Shown: positions 18,796 to 28,924, counted from the stretch's first letter. The stretch is 64,000 nucleotides of DNA from Winogradskyella sp. (GCF_028289625.1 NZ_JANQOM010000028.1:23174-87173), one strand, 5' to 3'. Numbers and translations: made by a program. Notes: generated by a model from the letters alone, not told the origin.

Positions 18796-19298
18796 TCTTT
18801 TCTCTTATACAGACCATCAAAAGCAATCGCAACTTCTTTACCTTCTGTAACAGTTTCCCACAATTGTCTTACTGACCCATCATCATTATCCGTCCACGTT
18901 ACGCGATGGAAAAACGTTTTACCTTCCGCGTTGGTTTCGTCTTCCGTTCTTAAAATCATTTGATTTCCAACTTTATTGCCTTTTAAATGTAAACTCTGTC
19001 CTTGGTTATCTACCCATATTTGCTCCCATTGGTTAGCTTTATAATTATAGAAGTTATTGCTGGTACCTGTATAGCCTGGTGTAGCACTTATCCAATTCTC
19101 TTGTAGGATACAATTGTTTTGTACTTTTTTAATAACATTGACTCCAGCTCTAGTACCATTAGGATTGGTGACTTCCCAAGTACCGAGCCAAAAGTCAAAT
19201 TCAGAATACTTTTCTGTACAGCAATTACAAGTCTTATCCTGGGCAACTAAAGTTATTGTAAAAAAGAGTGATAGTGCAAGTGAAATATACGTTTTCAT
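18792..19298 (-). CDS. secreted DUF1579-like / lipocalin-fold protein
   Basis: A 168-residue protein with a Sec signal (MKTYISLALSLFFTITLVAQ) and a beta-rich mature domain beginning EFDFWLGTWEVTNPNG, the hallmark of DUF1579-like proteins. A short CNCC motif follows the cleavage site. Repeated Trp and strand patterns (WEQIWVDNQGQSLHLKG, FFHRVTWTDNDDGSVRQLWE) suggest a small barrel. Ligand unknown. Confidence 0.8.
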   Translation of the reverse strand: MKTYISLALSLFFTITLVAQDKTCNCCTEKYSEFDFWLGTWEVTNPNGTRAGVNVIKKVQNNCILQENWISATPGYTGTSNNFYNYKANQWEQIWVDNQGQSLHLKGNKVGNQMILRTEDETNAEGKTFFHRVTWTDNDDGSVRQLWETVTEGKEVAIAFDGLYKRKD

Positions 19299-19469
19299 GA
19301 TTGATATAGTTTATTTTAAAGTTATTAAACTATATTTAATTATATCCTAATATTAGCATAACATTTAAACGGCAAAAAGTCAACATCTTTGCAACACAAA
19401 AGAGATTAGAACAGTTAGTTAGATTAAGGTCGGTATTTTAGTTAGGTGCCGGCTTTTTTGATTTATTGA

Positions 19470-20720
19470 CTATAAAAATTGGTATCCTAATGTTATTGCA
19501 ACCATACTAAGAGGACTCTCAATCACCCTACTCTTTGATGTTACATCCCTTGCTGTATAAGCTCTGGTTTCTATGCTAAGCTTGTTTTTAAATTCATAAC
19601 CAACACCTAAACCTAAAGATTCCCCAGAGCTAAAAGGTGTATCTAGCGAAGTGGCATTTGGATCAGAACCATAATCTACATTATCTGATAAATCACTAGT
19701 AATAACAAAAAATACATTAACAAAGAGTTTGGAATCATTATCATCTCCTAAATAAAAATAATGTCTTATACCAATAGGTAACTCAATTGCCTTGTAATCT
19801 ACATCAACAACATCTGTAGATGTAGTGATAAGATTAGGGCGATCGTCATCTGTCGCTGCATTGGATGAATAACTGATGAAAGTAGGCTCAACAAAAACTG
19901 CCCATTTGTGCCTATTAAAGGAAAATACATACTCAAGTTCAGCTCCGAGTCGTAGCGTCACGTTATTATCAAGTGTAGAAACAGATAATGGATCTTCTGA
20001 TCCTGATAACCTTGAATTTATTTCCATACCTGTAAAACCAACCCCAACCTTTGCTCTTAAATTAAACTTTGGTTTAGTTTTTGGCTTTTCAAAAGTTATA
20101 TAGTCAGAGTTAACACATTCATTATACAAAATAAATAGCGAAACTAAATCATCTTCTTTATAATCAGTATTTCTGATAACATCAAGATTTAATTCAGAAC
20201 ATTTTAACTCGTCAAAAAGCACCTTTTTATAAGCAGTATTCTCTTTTATTGTAAAATTATTATTGAAGTAATACTTTTTGAATACTAATTGCAATATATC
20301 TCCATCACCCAATTTGTAGAAAAATAGACGTAAGCCATTATCATAGTATGAATATAAACTTGCCTTACCATCTATTAGCTGTTTTATAAATGCCACTTCA
20401 GTCTTAAAATTCGGTTCAGCACTATAGGTATAATTTGCTGTTTTTTGAGAAGATTGGTCTACTTCAATTTGAGCTCTCACGTATTTAACATCATTTCCTA
20501 TTTGGAAACCATTTATAGAATTAATATCTGCCTCTAATACATCAGAGGTATCCGTAAGCTTATATTGAATTGTTTTCGGATTTTTTATCAAACCCTGATT
20601 TTTTATCAAACAAGCCTCTCTTTCTCCAGATTTTTTAATTATGTATCCTGCCTCAAAAGATATTTGTCCAAAAGAAAAGGAAGATGTAAGGAAAAAAAGT
20701 AAGTAGAATTTTAATTGCAT
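19470..20720 (-). CDS. outer-membrane beta-barrel protein, hypothetical
   Basis: A 416-residue protein with signal peptide (MQLKFYLLFFLTSSFSFGQ), an N-terminal soluble domain (residues about 20-190, with FEAGYIIKKSGEREACLIKN) and a C-terminal barrel of alternating strands ending in ITLGYQFL, a typical C-terminal aromatic OMP signature. The layout is common in Flavobacteriia but has no assigned role. It stands alone between intergenic gaps and has no partner gene for transport. Confidence 0.8.
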   Translation of the reverse strand: MQLKFYLLFFLTSSFSFGQISFEAGYIIKKSGEREACLIKNQGLIKNPKTIQYKLTDTSDVLEADINSINGFQIGNDVKYVRAQIEVDQSSQKTANYTYSAEPNFKTEVAFIKQLIDGKASLYSYYDNGLRLFFYKLGDGDILQLVFKKYYFNNNFTIKENTAYKKVLFDELKCSELNLDVIRNTDYKEDDLVSLFILYNECVNSDYITFEKPKTKPKFNLRAKVGVGFTGMEINSRLSGSEDPLSVSTLDNNVTLRLGAELEYVFSFNRHKWAVFVEPTFISYSSNAATDDDRPNLITTSTDVVDVDYKAIELPIGIRHYFYLGDDNDSKLFVNVFFVITSDLSDNVDYGSDPNATSLDTPFSSGESLGLGVGYEFKNKLSIETRAYTARDVTSKSRVIESPLSMVAITLGYQFL

Positions 20721-20754
20721 AATTTATTTTTATTTAACAATAAATATACAAATG

Positions 20755-21534
20755 TCAGAATAAACTTTCAAAATAATTGTAAACTTTTTGTAGCCGACTT
20801 CCATACCAAGAGAACATCTCACCATCAACAATTTCAATCTTTTTATCTGGAAATTGGCTTTTTAGTTCTAAAACATGTTCTGTTTTAAAAGGGTAAGGCT
20901 CACTAGATAGCATTACAATATCAACATCCTTCAGTTTTGGATTATTTAAATGAATTTCTGGATAACGCAAGTCATCTCTAAACACATTTATAAATCCGGC
21001 TTCAGTAATCATTGTATCTATAAATGTATGTGATGCAGCTACCATCCAGGGGTTTTTCCATATGAAATAAACCACTTTAAGCATTTTTTGATTATTTATT
21101 TTATTTTGAAATTGAGTTCGCTCTTTTTGAATACTATCAACTATTTCCGAAGCTTTTGATGTAACTTGAAAAAGCTCTCCGTACATTTCAATTAACTCAA
21201 AGCAATCATTTAAATTATTAATGTTACTGATATGTATTGGTGCTATTAGCCCCAATTCCTCTATCATGTCTTTCGTATTCTCTTCTTTGTTACAAAGGAT
21301 AATATCTGGTTGAAGTGCTTCTATTTTATCGAAACGAACTTGCTTTGTTCCACCAACGACAGCTTTCTCTTTTCGTAAAGCTCTTGGATGTACACAAAAT
21401 TTTGTAACCCCAACAATTGAAGATTCCAATCCTAAGTCTACCAAAAGTTCAGTTTGGGATGGCACTAAAGAGATAATTCTCTTGGGAATTTCTTTTATTT
21501 GAATTTCTCGGCTAAGTTGATCTTTAATGGTCAT
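20755..21534 (-). CDS. BtuF-like helical-backbone metal/cofactor-binding protein
   Basis: A 259-residue member of the periplasmic-binding-protein-like fold ([47 protein letters not shown]). It has no signal peptide, so unlike BtuF it should stay in the cytoplasm. Flavobacteria often have such a stand-alone gene without ABC permease partners. The ligand may be cobalamin, heme or a metal. It overlaps the pyrF stop region by 4 bases and so is probably cotranscribed with pyrF. Confidence 0.85.
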   Translation of the reverse strand: MTIKDQLSREIQIKEIPKRIISLVPSQTELLVDLGLESSIVGVTKFCVHPRALRKEKAVVGGTKQVRFDKIEALQPDIILCNKEENTKDMIEELGLIAPIHISNINNLNDCFELIEMYGELFQVTSKASEIVDSIQKERTQFQNKINNQKMLKVVYFIWKNPWMVAASHTFIDTMITEAGFINVFRDDLRYPEIHLNNPKLKDVDIVMLSSEPYPFKTEHVLELKSQFPDKKIEIVDGEMFSWYGSRLQKVYNYFESLF

Positions 21535-22358
21535 TGCGCTAAATAACGCTTTAGCTCTGTTTCCATTTGTTTTTGAAGTTCTTCGGCCTTTTTGGCTGCT
21601 GCTTGTGCAAAATCCTCTTCTTGGGATGCATAAATAATACCTCTCGAAGAATTAACAATCAATCCAATAGAATCATTCATCCCGTACTTACAAACATCTT
21701 GCAAATTTCCACCTTGTGCGCCAATACCTGGAACCAGAAAAAAGCCTTCTGGAACTATTTTACGAATATCTCCTAAAAACTCAGCTTTGGTAGCACCAAC
21801 CACATACATTAAATTCTCAGAATTCCGCCAAGTTTTTGAAGTCTCTAGAACCTGCTTATAAAGTTCGATTCCATCAACTGATTTTGTCTGAAAGTCGAAT
21901 GCCCCTTGATTAGAGGTTAAGGCTAAAAGTATCGTATGTTTATCTTTAAATGCGAGAAAAGGCTCAACGGAATCTTTTCCCATGTAAGGTGCAACTGTAA
22001 CACTATCAAAACCTAAATCCTCAAAAAAAGCTTTAGCATACATGGTACTGGTGTTGCCAATATCGCCACGCTTGGCATCTGCAATTGTATAAATCTCAGA
22101 ATAGTTGTTATTAAGATAATCTATGGTCTTTTCTAGGGCTTGCCAACCTTTTATACCATAAGCCTCATAAAATGCTGTATTCGGCTTGTAGGCCACACAT
22201 AGATGATGCGTTGCATCAATAATCGCTTTATTAAACGCAAAAATGGGGTCTTCCTCCTCTAACAGATATTTTGGGATTTTATTTAAATCTACGTCTAACC
22301 CTATACAAAGAAAGGATTGTTTTTTGTGGATTTGAGCAACTAATTGCTGTTGGGTCAT
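21531..22358 (-). CDS. pyrF: orotidine 5'-phosphate decarboxylase
   Basis: A 275-residue type-2 OMP decarboxylase, the last step of UMP synthesis. The catalytic motif is [16 protein letters not shown] (Asp-x-Lys-x-x-Asp). The N-terminal phosphate/ring motif is [15 protein letters not shown], and the C-terminal phosphate-binding segment is VPGIGAQGG. Its start codon directly abuts the inverted repeat that flanks the four-helix-bundle gene, so that insertion probably lies in its original leader. Confidence 0.96.
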   Translation of the reverse strand: MTQQQLVAQIHKKQSFLCIGLDVDLNKIPKYLLEEEDPIFAFNKAIIDATHHLCVAYKPNTAFYEAYGIKGWQALEKTIDYLNNNYSEIYTIADAKRGDIGNTSTMYAKAFFEDLGFDSVTVAPYMGKDSVEPFLAFKDKHTILLALTSNQGAFDFQTKSVDGIELYKQVLETSKTWRNSENLMYVVGATKAEFLGDIRKIVPEGFFLVPGIGAQGGNLQDVCKYGMNDSIGLIVNSSRGIIYASQEEDFAQAAAKKAEELQKQMETELKRYLAQ

Positions 22359-22754
22359 GGGTTTTAGGTATTAGATATTTGCTTTTGAGTATTTTATTAA
22401 TGCATTTATTCGTTTCTGAAGCCTTTGAATTCCAAAAATCAGCTCTTTGTTCTCATTTAAATAGGATAACTCAAAACAAATAATCAAATGCGTTTCTAGC
22501 TCATATGCTGAGCCCAGACTAATTTGCAAAAATCTTATAAAGTCTTTCTGGGAATCTTTAGCACATCCTTCGGCAATATTTGCTGGAATGGAAATAGCAC
22601 ATCTCGATAACTGAGATTTAAGTCCAAACTTTTCAGAATCAGGTAGCTGTTCTTTAATATTATAGATAATTTTCACCAAATCAATCGACTCCTTCCAAAT
22701 CTCTAACTCTCTAAAATTCCTCATAAATTAACTATTACCTAATACCTAAGACCC
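22359..22754. repeat. 16-bp inverted repeat flanking the four-helix-bundle gene
   Basis: GGGTTTTAGGTATTAG (22359-22374) and CTAATACCTAAGACCC (22739-22754) are inverted copies matching at 15 of 16 positions. They bracket the S23-type gene exactly, as arms flank intervening sequences in 23S rRNA. The cassette is 396 bp and sits between pyrF and prfA. Confidence 0.7.
22371..22724 (-). CDS. four-helix-bundle protein (23S rRNA intervening-sequence family)
   Basis: A 117-residue protein of the S23/IVP four-helix-bundle family: MRNFRELEIWKESIDLVKII, SQLSRCAISIPANIAEGCAK, FLQISLGSAYELETHLIICF. These proteins were first seen encoded in intervening sequences of 23S rRNA and are now found singly across Bacteroidota; the biochemical role is unknown. 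The gene is enclosed by an inverted repeat and separates pyrF from prfA, which fits a small mobile or inserted cassette. Confidence 0.92.
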   Translation of the reverse strand: MRNFRELEIWKESIDLVKIIYNIKEQLPDSEKFGLKSQLSRCAISIPANIAEGCAKDSQKDFIRFLQISLGSAYELETHLIICFELSYLNENKELIFGIQRLQKRINALIKYSKANI

Positions 22755-22761
22755 ACAACCA

Positions 22762-23838
22762 TCATATTATATCATCATTAGCTTTTAACAACTCGGTATT
22801 TTCCGCTAACATTAATTCGTCTATTATTTTTTGAATATCACCATTAATAATATTCTGTAAATCGTAAAGTGTCAACCCAATTCTATGGTCAGTAACACGT
22901 CCTTGTGGATAGTTATATGTTCTAATTTTCTCACTTCTATCTCCACGCTTAATGATACTCTTTCTTCTCTCAGAATCAGCTTCTAATTGTTTTTCAAGTT
23001 CCCTCTCATATAGTCTTGAACGTAAAACTTTAAGTGCTTTTTCTAAATTTTTATGAGAGGACTTTTGATCTTGACAACTTACTATCATTCCTGTAGGCTC
23101 ATGATGCAACTTAATGGCGGAATACGTTGTGTTTACGGATTGCCCTCCTGGTCCTGTTGATGTGGTGCGCTCTATTCGAACTTCAGTCATATCAAGTTCA
23201 TAATCAAACTCCTCAACCTCTGGAGATACCATTACAGTCGTAGTACTTGTATGGACTCGTCCTTGGGTTTCTGTTTGCGGTACACGCTGTACACGGTGCA
23301 CTCCTGCTTCAAATTTTAGAGTCCCATAAACATCTTCTCCGTTGACTTCAAAAATAATTTCTTTAAAGCCTCCTGAAGTTCCTTCGCTAATGTTCACAAC
23401 ACTTGTACTCCAGCCTTTATCCGAGCAGAATTTTGTATACATCCTATATAAATCGCCCGCAAAAATACTGGCTTCATCTCCACCTGCTCCTGCTCTAATT
23501 TCCACAACGGCATTTTTACCGTCATCTGGATCTTTAGGAATTAATAAAAATCTGATTTCTTCTTCTATCTTTGGTAATGCCTCCTTGGCTTCATCGAGCT
23601 GCATCTTCGCCATCTCTATCATCTCGGCATCCGAACCATCTGCAATAATCTCTTCTGCTTCAGAAATATTATCCAAAAGTTCTTTGTATATACTTCCCTT
23701 ATCAACAATTTGTTTAAGATCTTTATACTCCTTATTCAACTGTATATAACGTTTTTGGTCAGCTATTATATCTGGTTGAATAATAAGATCGTTTACTTCA
23801 TCAAATCGTTGTTTTACAATCTGTATTTTCTCTAACAT
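22762..23838 (-). CDS. prfA: peptide chain release factor 1
   Basis: A 358-residue RF1 that reads UAA and UAG. The GGQ motif ([13 protein letters not shown], near residue 230) hydrolyses peptidyl-tRNA. The PxT codon-recognition segment appears as [13 protein letters not shown], close to the canonical PVPATE-like tripeptide region of RF1. Length and domain order are normal. It is upstream of pyrF on the same strand. Confidence 0.96.
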   Translation of the reverse strand: MLEKIQIVKQRFDEVNDLIIQPDIIADQKRYIQLNKEYKDLKQIVDKGSIYKELLDNISEAEEIIADGSDAEMIEMAKMQLDEAKEALPKIEEEIRFLLIPKDPDDGKNAVVEIRAGAGGDEASIFAGDLYRMYTKFCSDKGWSTSVVNISEGTSGGFKEIIFEVNGEDVYGTLKFEAGVHRVQRVPQTETQGRVHTSTTTVMVSPEVEEFDYELDMTEVRIERTTSTGPGGQSVNTTYSAIKLHHEPTGMIVSCQDQKSSHKNLEKALKVLRSRLYERELEKQLEADSERRKSIIKRGDRSEKIRTYNYPQGRVTDHRIGLTLYDLQNIINGDIQKIIDELMLAENTELLKANDDII

Positions 23839-23942
23839 CGCTCTTCAAAAAATTGATGTCAAAAGTACAATTTTTTATGGATTTTATTGAAAATGAAATT
23901 TGTGAATCCCTAAGAAAATAAATTTATTTGTTTTGGCGTTGT

Positions 23943-24239
23943 ATGTTTATGCTAAGGCAGTTCACCTCTATACTAAACTATTATAAACCGCTGGCAATAT
24001 GGTCTTTTTTAGTGACTATTGCCATTACGGTAATCAATCCTGAATTGATATTGGCGCTATGCACCAAATTATTTTTGGTCTTTTTACTCTGGATTATGGT
24101 TAGTGACAGAAGATTGAGACAGCGTTTAAAATTTTATAAAATAAGGGGTGTCTCCCATTTTAAATTTTTCAGCACCATCTTTATCCTTGATAGTCTACTA
24201 ACTTGTACTTTTTTATTACTTATAAAGGGATTTATTTAG
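23943..24239 (+). CDS. small membrane protein, hypothetical
   Basis: About 98 residues (or 96 from ATG 23949) with two to three hydrophobic segments (LAIWSFLVTIAITVI, LILALCTKLFLVFLLWIMVS, FFSTIFILDSLLTCTFLLLI) and a basic loop (RRLRQRLKFYKIRG). The ATG at 23943 is preferred over a TTG 15 bases earlier. It ends one base before the convergent purM stop codon. No family recognised. Confidence 0.55.
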   Translation: MFMLRQFTSILNYYKPLAIWSFLVTIAITVINPELILALCTKLFLVFLLWIMVSDRRLRQRLKFYKIRGVSHFKFFSTIFILDSLLTCTFLLLIKGFI

Positions 24240-24240
24240 A

Positions 24241-25419
24241 CTAATATTTAAAAGTACCATACTCACTTTTTATCGTGAGTTTTTTTGAATCTGAGCGTTC
24301 TACTTTACCTATAATTTGAGCATCTACATTAAATGACTTTGATATTGCAATAATGTCTTCTGCAACTTCAGGTTTTACGTAGAGTTCCATTCGATGTCCA
24401 CAATTAAATACTTGATACATCTCTTTCCAATCGGTTTTGGATTGCTCTTGAATTAATTTGAATAAAGGAGGAATGCTAAACATATTATCTTTAACAATAT
24501 GTAAATTCTCAATAAAATGTAGAATCTTGGTTTGTGCTCCGCCACTACAATGTATCATACCATGAATGGCCTCATTGTTGTACTTGTTTAAAATTGACTT
24601 TATAATCGGAGCATAGGTCCTTGTTGGCGAAAGTACTAGCTTGCCTGCGTCTAGTGGTGAGTTTTCGACATTATCAATTAATTTTATGCTTCCTGAATAT
24701 ACCAGTGCTTCTGGTACAGCAGCATCAAAACTTTCAGGATATTTTTTGGCTAAGTATTTCGAAAACACATCATGCCTAGCTGACGTTAAGCCATTGCTTC
24801 CCATACCACCATTATACTCCGTTTCATAGGATGCTTGTCCAAAAGAAGCCAACCCAACAATGACATCACCAGCAGAAATATTAGCATTATCAATAACATC
24901 TGAACGTTTCATTCGGGCAGTGACTGTAGAATCTACTATTATTGTCCTTACTAAATCCCCAACATCTGCTGTCTCGCCACCTGTAGAATGGATGGTCACG
25001 TCAAAGTTCTTCAAATCTTCTATCAATTCTTCTGTTCCATTAATTATGGCTGAAATAACTTCGCCAGGAATTAAGTTCTTGTTTCTCCCAATCGTTGAAG
25101 ACAGCATGATATTGTTCGTAGCTCCCACGCACAAAAGATCATCGACATTCATTATTAAGGCATCTTGGGCTATACCCTTCCAAACTGAAAGATCACCCGT
25201 TTCCTTCCAGTACATATAAGCCAAAGATGACTTTGTACCTGCGCCATCAGCATGCATGATGAGGCAATAGTCATCATCGTTAGTTAAATAATCTGGAACT
25301 ATTTTACAAAAAGCTTTAGAAAATAAGCCTTTATCAATGTTTTTTATGGCGTTGTGTACATCCTCCTTTGAGGCAGAAACACCTCTTTGCGAATATCTCT
25401 TGCTTACCGAATTACTCAT
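24241..25419 (-). CDS. purM: phosphoribosylformylglycinamidine cyclo-ligase (AIR synthase)
   Basis: A 392-residue PurM of the longer Bacteroidota type. It closes FGAM to AIR with ATP in purine synthesis. The N-terminal SVSKRYSQRGVSASK and HADGAGTKSSLAYMYW form the ATP-binding part; MNVDDLLCVGA and HSTGGETADVGDLVR are conserved AIRS-family motifs. CSGGAQTKILHF is in the second domain. It stands alone on the minus strand. Confidence 0.94.
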   Translation of the reverse strand: MSNSVSKRYSQRGVSASKEDVHNAIKNIDKGLFSKAFCKIVPDYLTNDDDYCLIMHADGAGTKSSLAYMYWKETGDLSVWKGIAQDALIMNVDDLLCVGATNNIMLSSTIGRNKNLIPGEVISAIINGTEELIEDLKNFDVTIHSTGGETADVGDLVRTIIVDSTVTARMKRSDVIDNANISAGDVIVGLASFGQASYETEYNGGMGSNGLTSARHDVFSKYLAKKYPESFDAAVPEALVYSGSIKLIDNVENSPLDAGKLVLSPTRTYAPIIKSILNKYNNEAIHGMIHCSGGAQTKILHFIENLHIVKDNMFSIPPLFKLIQEQSKTDWKEMYQVFNCGHRMELYVKPEVAEDIIAISKSFNVDAQIIGKVERSDSKKLTIKSEYGTFKY

Positions 25420-25467
25420 TGCAATTAATTATGGTATTGGTCTTGCAAAAGTAAGAATTGAATTGAA

Positions 25468-26151
25468 TTATTTAATTAAATTAGACTTTATTACGGTGTC
25501 TATATCCTCCAATAAGCGTTCTCTTTTTTTGTTCCCGCCAAAATATATATTAACACCAAGAGCAATTCTAATGAATGACTCATCGTTATTTGGGACTATA
25601 AGGCCGTCTAACTCGTTAGAAAGTACATAATTGTACTCACCAAAAAGTTTGATCCCTACACCTTCAGTAATTATATATTCCACACCTGTACCAGCTTGCA
25701 CTTTAGTTTGGGTATTTTCAAAATCATTAGATGCATTATACCCATATCCACCAAACAGGAATGGAGTAAATTTCTGATAAGGCAAAATCAAGTATTCTAA
25801 ATTCAAATCAAAAGACATGAAATCTTCGTTAAAAGTATTATCAAATGCTAGATTATACCTGTTAAAAGTAACCCCAATGTTTAATTGTTCTGTAACGTGT
25901 TGCTTAAACCCAATTCTAAAATATAACTCAAATTCTGGTTCTGGGTAGTCGTTATTAATTAGCGAAGTACCAACAGCAGCATCAATGGCACTTGTTCCTC
26001 GTAAATCGTAAAACTCTAACTTTCGGAATAAATCTTTATTTTCCTGAGGACTCTTTTCTTCCTGAGGACTCTTTTCTTCCTGAGCATAACCTACAAGACT
26101 AAAAATAGTTAATACTATAAGTAGAATTTGGTTTTTACCTATCATAAACAT
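25468..26151 (-). CDS. outer-membrane beta-barrel protein
   Basis: A 227-residue protein with signal peptide (MFMIGKNQILLIVLTIFSLV then GYAQ) and an eight-strand-like barrel (AIDAAVGTSLIN, FELYFRIGFKQH, IKLFGEYNYVL, FIRIALGVNIYF). It ends in a charged tail. The mature N terminus carries a tandem EEKSPQ repeat encoded by an 18-bp duplication, probably variable between strains. Start could be the third codon (ATG 26145). Function unknown. Confidence 0.75.
   Translation of the reverse strand: MFMIGKNQILLIVLTIFSLVGYAQEEKSPQEEKSPQENKDLFRKLEFYDLRGTSAIDAAVGTSLINNDYPEPEFELYFRIGFKQHVTEQLNIGVTFNRYNLAFDNTFNEDFMSFDLNLEYLILPYQKFTPFLFGGYGYNASNDFENTQTKVQAGTGVEYIITEGVGIKLFGEYNYVLSNELDGLIVPNNDESFIRIALGVNIYFGGNKKRERLLEDIDTVIKSNLIK
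26043..26084. repeat. 18-bp tandem repeat in the OMP gene
   Basis: CCTGAGGACTCTTTTCTT occurs twice in tandem (26043-26060, 26061-26078) with a partial third copy. It adds residues in frame (EEKSPQ) near the mature N terminus. Confidence 0.85.
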
Positions 26152-26252
26152 AATTAATTAGCAAGTAAGTTTATATCATAATACATTTGGGAGCAGCGCA
26201 AATTAGGAAAATTATATTCAATAAATCTTAAAATATAAGATTAACAGCAATA

Positions 26253-26292
26253 AAAATAGGATAAAACCATAGTAATAGCTTTATCCTATTTT
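26253..26292. terminator. bidirectional terminator hairpin
   Basis: Perfect 13-bp arms AAAATAGGATAAA/TTTATCCTATTTT around a 14-base loop. It follows the stop codon of the small gene at 26332 on the minus strand, before the OMP gene. Confidence 0.7.
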
Positions 26293-26331
26293 ATCTTAAT
26301 CGGCTTAAATGCCTATCGTAAGCCTTAAATT

Positions 26332-26469
26332 TTAAGATTCCGTCTGTAGCTCAGATTGAATATTTACAACCTCATCCTTTACAACATCTTTCATATCTTC
26401 GGAATTGTCTTGAGAAAGAATTAAAGTCGCACCCACAAGAATAGCTACACTTAATAGTAACTTCTTCAT
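26332..26469 (-). CDS. 45-residue exported peptide, hypothetical
   Basis: ATG at 26469 to TAA at 26332 reads MKKLLLSVAILVGATLILSQ then an acidic tail DNSEDMKDVVKDEVVNIQSE. The N terminus is a good Sec signal; the tail would be a peptide of about 25 residues. A terminator hairpin follows, which supports an independent unit. No family recognised. Confidence 0.5.
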   Translation of the reverse strand: MKKLLLSVAILVGATLILSQDNSEDMKDVVKDEVVNIQSELQTES

Positions 26470-26656
26470 TTTTACAAATATTGATTAATAGCACCATAAA
26501 AATACTAAATAAACTTATTGAGAAAGTGTCTCGAATCGCTTTTTTTTTAACAATTAACAAGGTTTTCGATAACGCGACATTAGTCATCGACAAACGACAT
26601 AAAAAATAATTTTGAAAACAATTCCGTACGTATAAATACTTACATAAAGCATTAAG
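26470..26656. other. intergenic
   Basis: No gene seen. The stretch is A/T rich and would contain the promoter of the small peptide gene on the minus strand; I could not assign boxes. Confidence 0.5.
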
Positions 26657-26682
26657 AAAAAACAGCTTAGTTTGTTTAAGCT
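26657..26682 (-). terminator. glnN terminator
   Basis: On the minus strand AGCTTA (26682-26677 side) pairs with TAAGCT around a 7-base loop and is followed by G and six T. It is 6 bp past the glnN stop codon. Confidence 0.7.
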
Positions 26683-26687
26683 AAGTA

Positions 26688-28874
26688 TTATTTTGTAAAT
26701 AAAAGCTCTCTATATTTTGTAAGTGGCCAAAGCTCATCATCTATCATTAGCTCAAGCTTATCGCAATGATATCTTATATCCTCAAAAAAGGGTTTAACTT
26801 CTTGACAATAACCACTTGCTTTCTTTTCTAGATTGACTTCCTTATTAAAATTTTTGCGTGCATCTATCATTTTAGTCACCAAAGAATTGATAGCTTCAAT
26901 ATGCTTAGAAGTCTGCTCAATTAAGGTCAATTGTTCTTGAGCAAAATCTTTAAACTTAGTCCCATAAATAACCTTTAGTCCAGTAACATTTTCTATGAGC
27001 ATATTTTGATACCTTACCGCTGTTGGCACAACATGATTACGCGCTATATCTCCAAGGACTCTACTCTCTATTTGGATATGGAGAATATATTCCTCCATTT
27101 CAATTTCATAGCGTGCTTGTGCTTCAACTTTGTTCATAACGCCTAAATTTTCAAAAAGCTCAATTGAATGTTTAGAAACCTTCACTTTTAAGGCTTCGGG
27201 TGTTGTTTTGTTATTGCTTAAACCTCTCTTTTTAGCTTCTTTTTCCCATTCACCACTATAACCATTCCCTTCAAAAAGAATGGCTTTAGATGTTTTTATA
27301 TATTCTCTCAAAACATTGAAAATAGCATCGTCTTTTTTCATTGATTTTTTATCAATTAAAATATCGACCTCTTCCTTAAAATCAATAAGTTGCTTGGCAA
27401 CTATTGTATTTAAAACCGTCATAGGATTTGCACAATTAGCTTTAGATCCAACAGCCCTAAATTCAAATTTATTACCTGTAAACGCAAAAGGGGATGTTCT
27501 ATTTCTGTCCGTATTGTCAAGAAGTATTTCAGGAATCTTTCCAACAACATTGAGTTTTAAATCTGTTTTTTCTTGTGGAGATAGTTTTCCCTTGGTCACA
27601 GTTTCTAATTCTTCTAAAACTTTGGTTAATTGCGCTCCAATAAAGACAGAAATAATAGCCGGTGGTGCTTCATTGGCACCCAAACGATGATCATTACTTG
27701 CAGAAGCTATCGCAGCCCTAAGTAACTCCTCATAAGTCTGAACAGCCTTAATTGTATTGATAAAAAATGCTAGAAATTGAAGATTACTCATTGGTGTTTT
27801 TCCTGGCGACAATAGGTTAATCCCAGTATCAGTAGTCAAACTCCAGTTATTGTGTTTACCCGAACCATTGACACCTGCAAACGGTTTCTCATGTAACAAT
27901 ACCTTAAAATCATGGCGTCTTGCAACTTTTTGCATTATATCCATTAGCAACGAGTTATGATCTACCGCTAAGTTGGCTTCTTCATAAATTGGAGCTAACT
28001 CAAACTGATTTGGTGCTACTTCATTATGTCGTGTTTTCACAGGAATGCCCAATACCATACATTCATTTTCCAAATCACGCATGTATGCCATCGCCCTCGA
28101 AGGTATTGTCCCAAAATAATGGTCATCTAGTTGTTGTCCTTTTGCTGGTGAATGTCCTAGTAATGTTCTACCCGTTAATACCAAATCTGGTCTCGACGTC
28201 GCCAAGGCATTATCTATTAAGAAGTACTCTTGCTCCCAACCTAACGAGGCGCTAACCTTTTTAACATTTTTGTCAAAGTATTTACAAATAGCAACCGCTG
28301 CTTTATCTACGGCATGTAATGCCCTAAGTAGTGGTGTTTTATAATCTAGGGCTTCACCCGTGTATGATACAAAAACAGTAGGGATACATAAGGTTGTACC
28401 ATATATAAATGCTGGAGATGTAGGATCCCAAGCCGTATAACCTCTCGCTTCAAAAGTATTCCTAATACCACCATGCGGAAAACTGGAAGCATCTGGCTCT
28501 TGTTGAACCAACTGACTGCCCCCAAACTTCTCTATGGCCAAACCGTCTCCAATAGTCTCAAAAAAAGCATCATGTTTCTCTGCAGTTGCTCCTGTTAATG
28601 GCTGAAACCAATGTGTATAATGCGTAGCACCTTTTGAAATAGCCCACTCTTTCATTGCTGTAGAAATATGGTCAGCCAGAACCCTATCTATTTTAGAGCC
28701 TTTTTCTATGGCTTCCATAATACTTTTAAGAGCATCCTTGGTTAAATATTGGCGCATCGAAGCTTCATTAAAGACATTTGCTCCAAAAACCTCTGAACGT
28801 CTTTTTGTTTCTTCAATATGTAATGGTGTTCTTTTTAAGGACTCTTTTACAGCGTGGAATCTTAATGTTGACAT
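26688..28874 (-). CDS. glnN: glutamine synthetase type III
   Basis: A 728-residue GSIII (start ATG 28874, MSTLRFHAVKES; an in-frame ATG at 28922 adds 16 unlikely residues). It makes glutamine from glutamate, ammonia and ATP. Landmarks include GWEQEYFLID, the nucleotide/metal region FAGVNGSGKHNNWSL and EAPPAIISVFIGAQL, and NRTSPFAFTGNKFEFRAVGS. Length is standard for GSIII, the long Bacteroidota/cyanobacterial form. It is divergent from a second glutamine synthetase (29048) across 173 bp that hold an inverted repeat. Confidence 0.96.
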   Translation of the reverse strand: MSTLRFHAVKESLKRTPLHIEETKRRSEVFGANVFNEASMRQYLTKDALKSIMEAIEKGSKIDRVLADHISTAMKEWAISKGATHYTHWFQPLTGATAEKHDAFFETIGDGLAIEKFGGSQLVQQEPDASSFPHGGIRNTFEARGYTAWDPTSPAFIYGTTLCIPTVFVSYTGEALDYKTPLLRALHAVDKAAVAICKYFDKNVKKVSASLGWEQEYFLIDNALATSRPDLVLTGRTLLGHSPAKGQQLDDHYFGTIPSRAMAYMRDLENECMVLGIPVKTRHNEVAPNQFELAPIYEEANLAVDHNSLLMDIMQKVARRHDFKVLLHEKPFAGVNGSGKHNNWSLTTDTGINLLSPGKTPMSNLQFLAFFINTIKAVQTYEELLRAAIASASNDHRLGANEAPPAIISVFIGAQLTKVLEELETVTKGKLSPQEKTDLKLNVVGKIPEILLDNTDRNRTSPFAFTGNKFEFRAVGSKANCANPMTVLNTIVAKQLIDFKEEVDILIDKKSMKKDDAIFNVLREYIKTSKAILFEGNGYSGEWEKEAKKRGLSNNKTTPEALKVKVSKHSIELFENLGVMNKVEAQARYEIEMEEYILHIQIESRVLGDIARNHVVPTAVRYQNMLIENVTGLKVIYGTKFKDFAQEQLTLIEQTSKHIEAINSLVTKMIDARKNFNKEVNLEKKASGYCQEVKPFFEDIRYHCDKLELMIDDELWPLTKYRELLFTK

Positions 28875-28924
28875 ATTCACAAAATTTTGGTTCAAAAATA
28901 CGAATTTATTAAAATCACGCATTT

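Noticed and set aside
28459..28468. 10-base match of the putative guide end (GTATTAGGAA) to the glnN coding strand
   Set aside because: A 10-base match is not rare in 128 kb of AT-rich strands and the site is inside a gene, not in a promoter. It is not evidence for a target.
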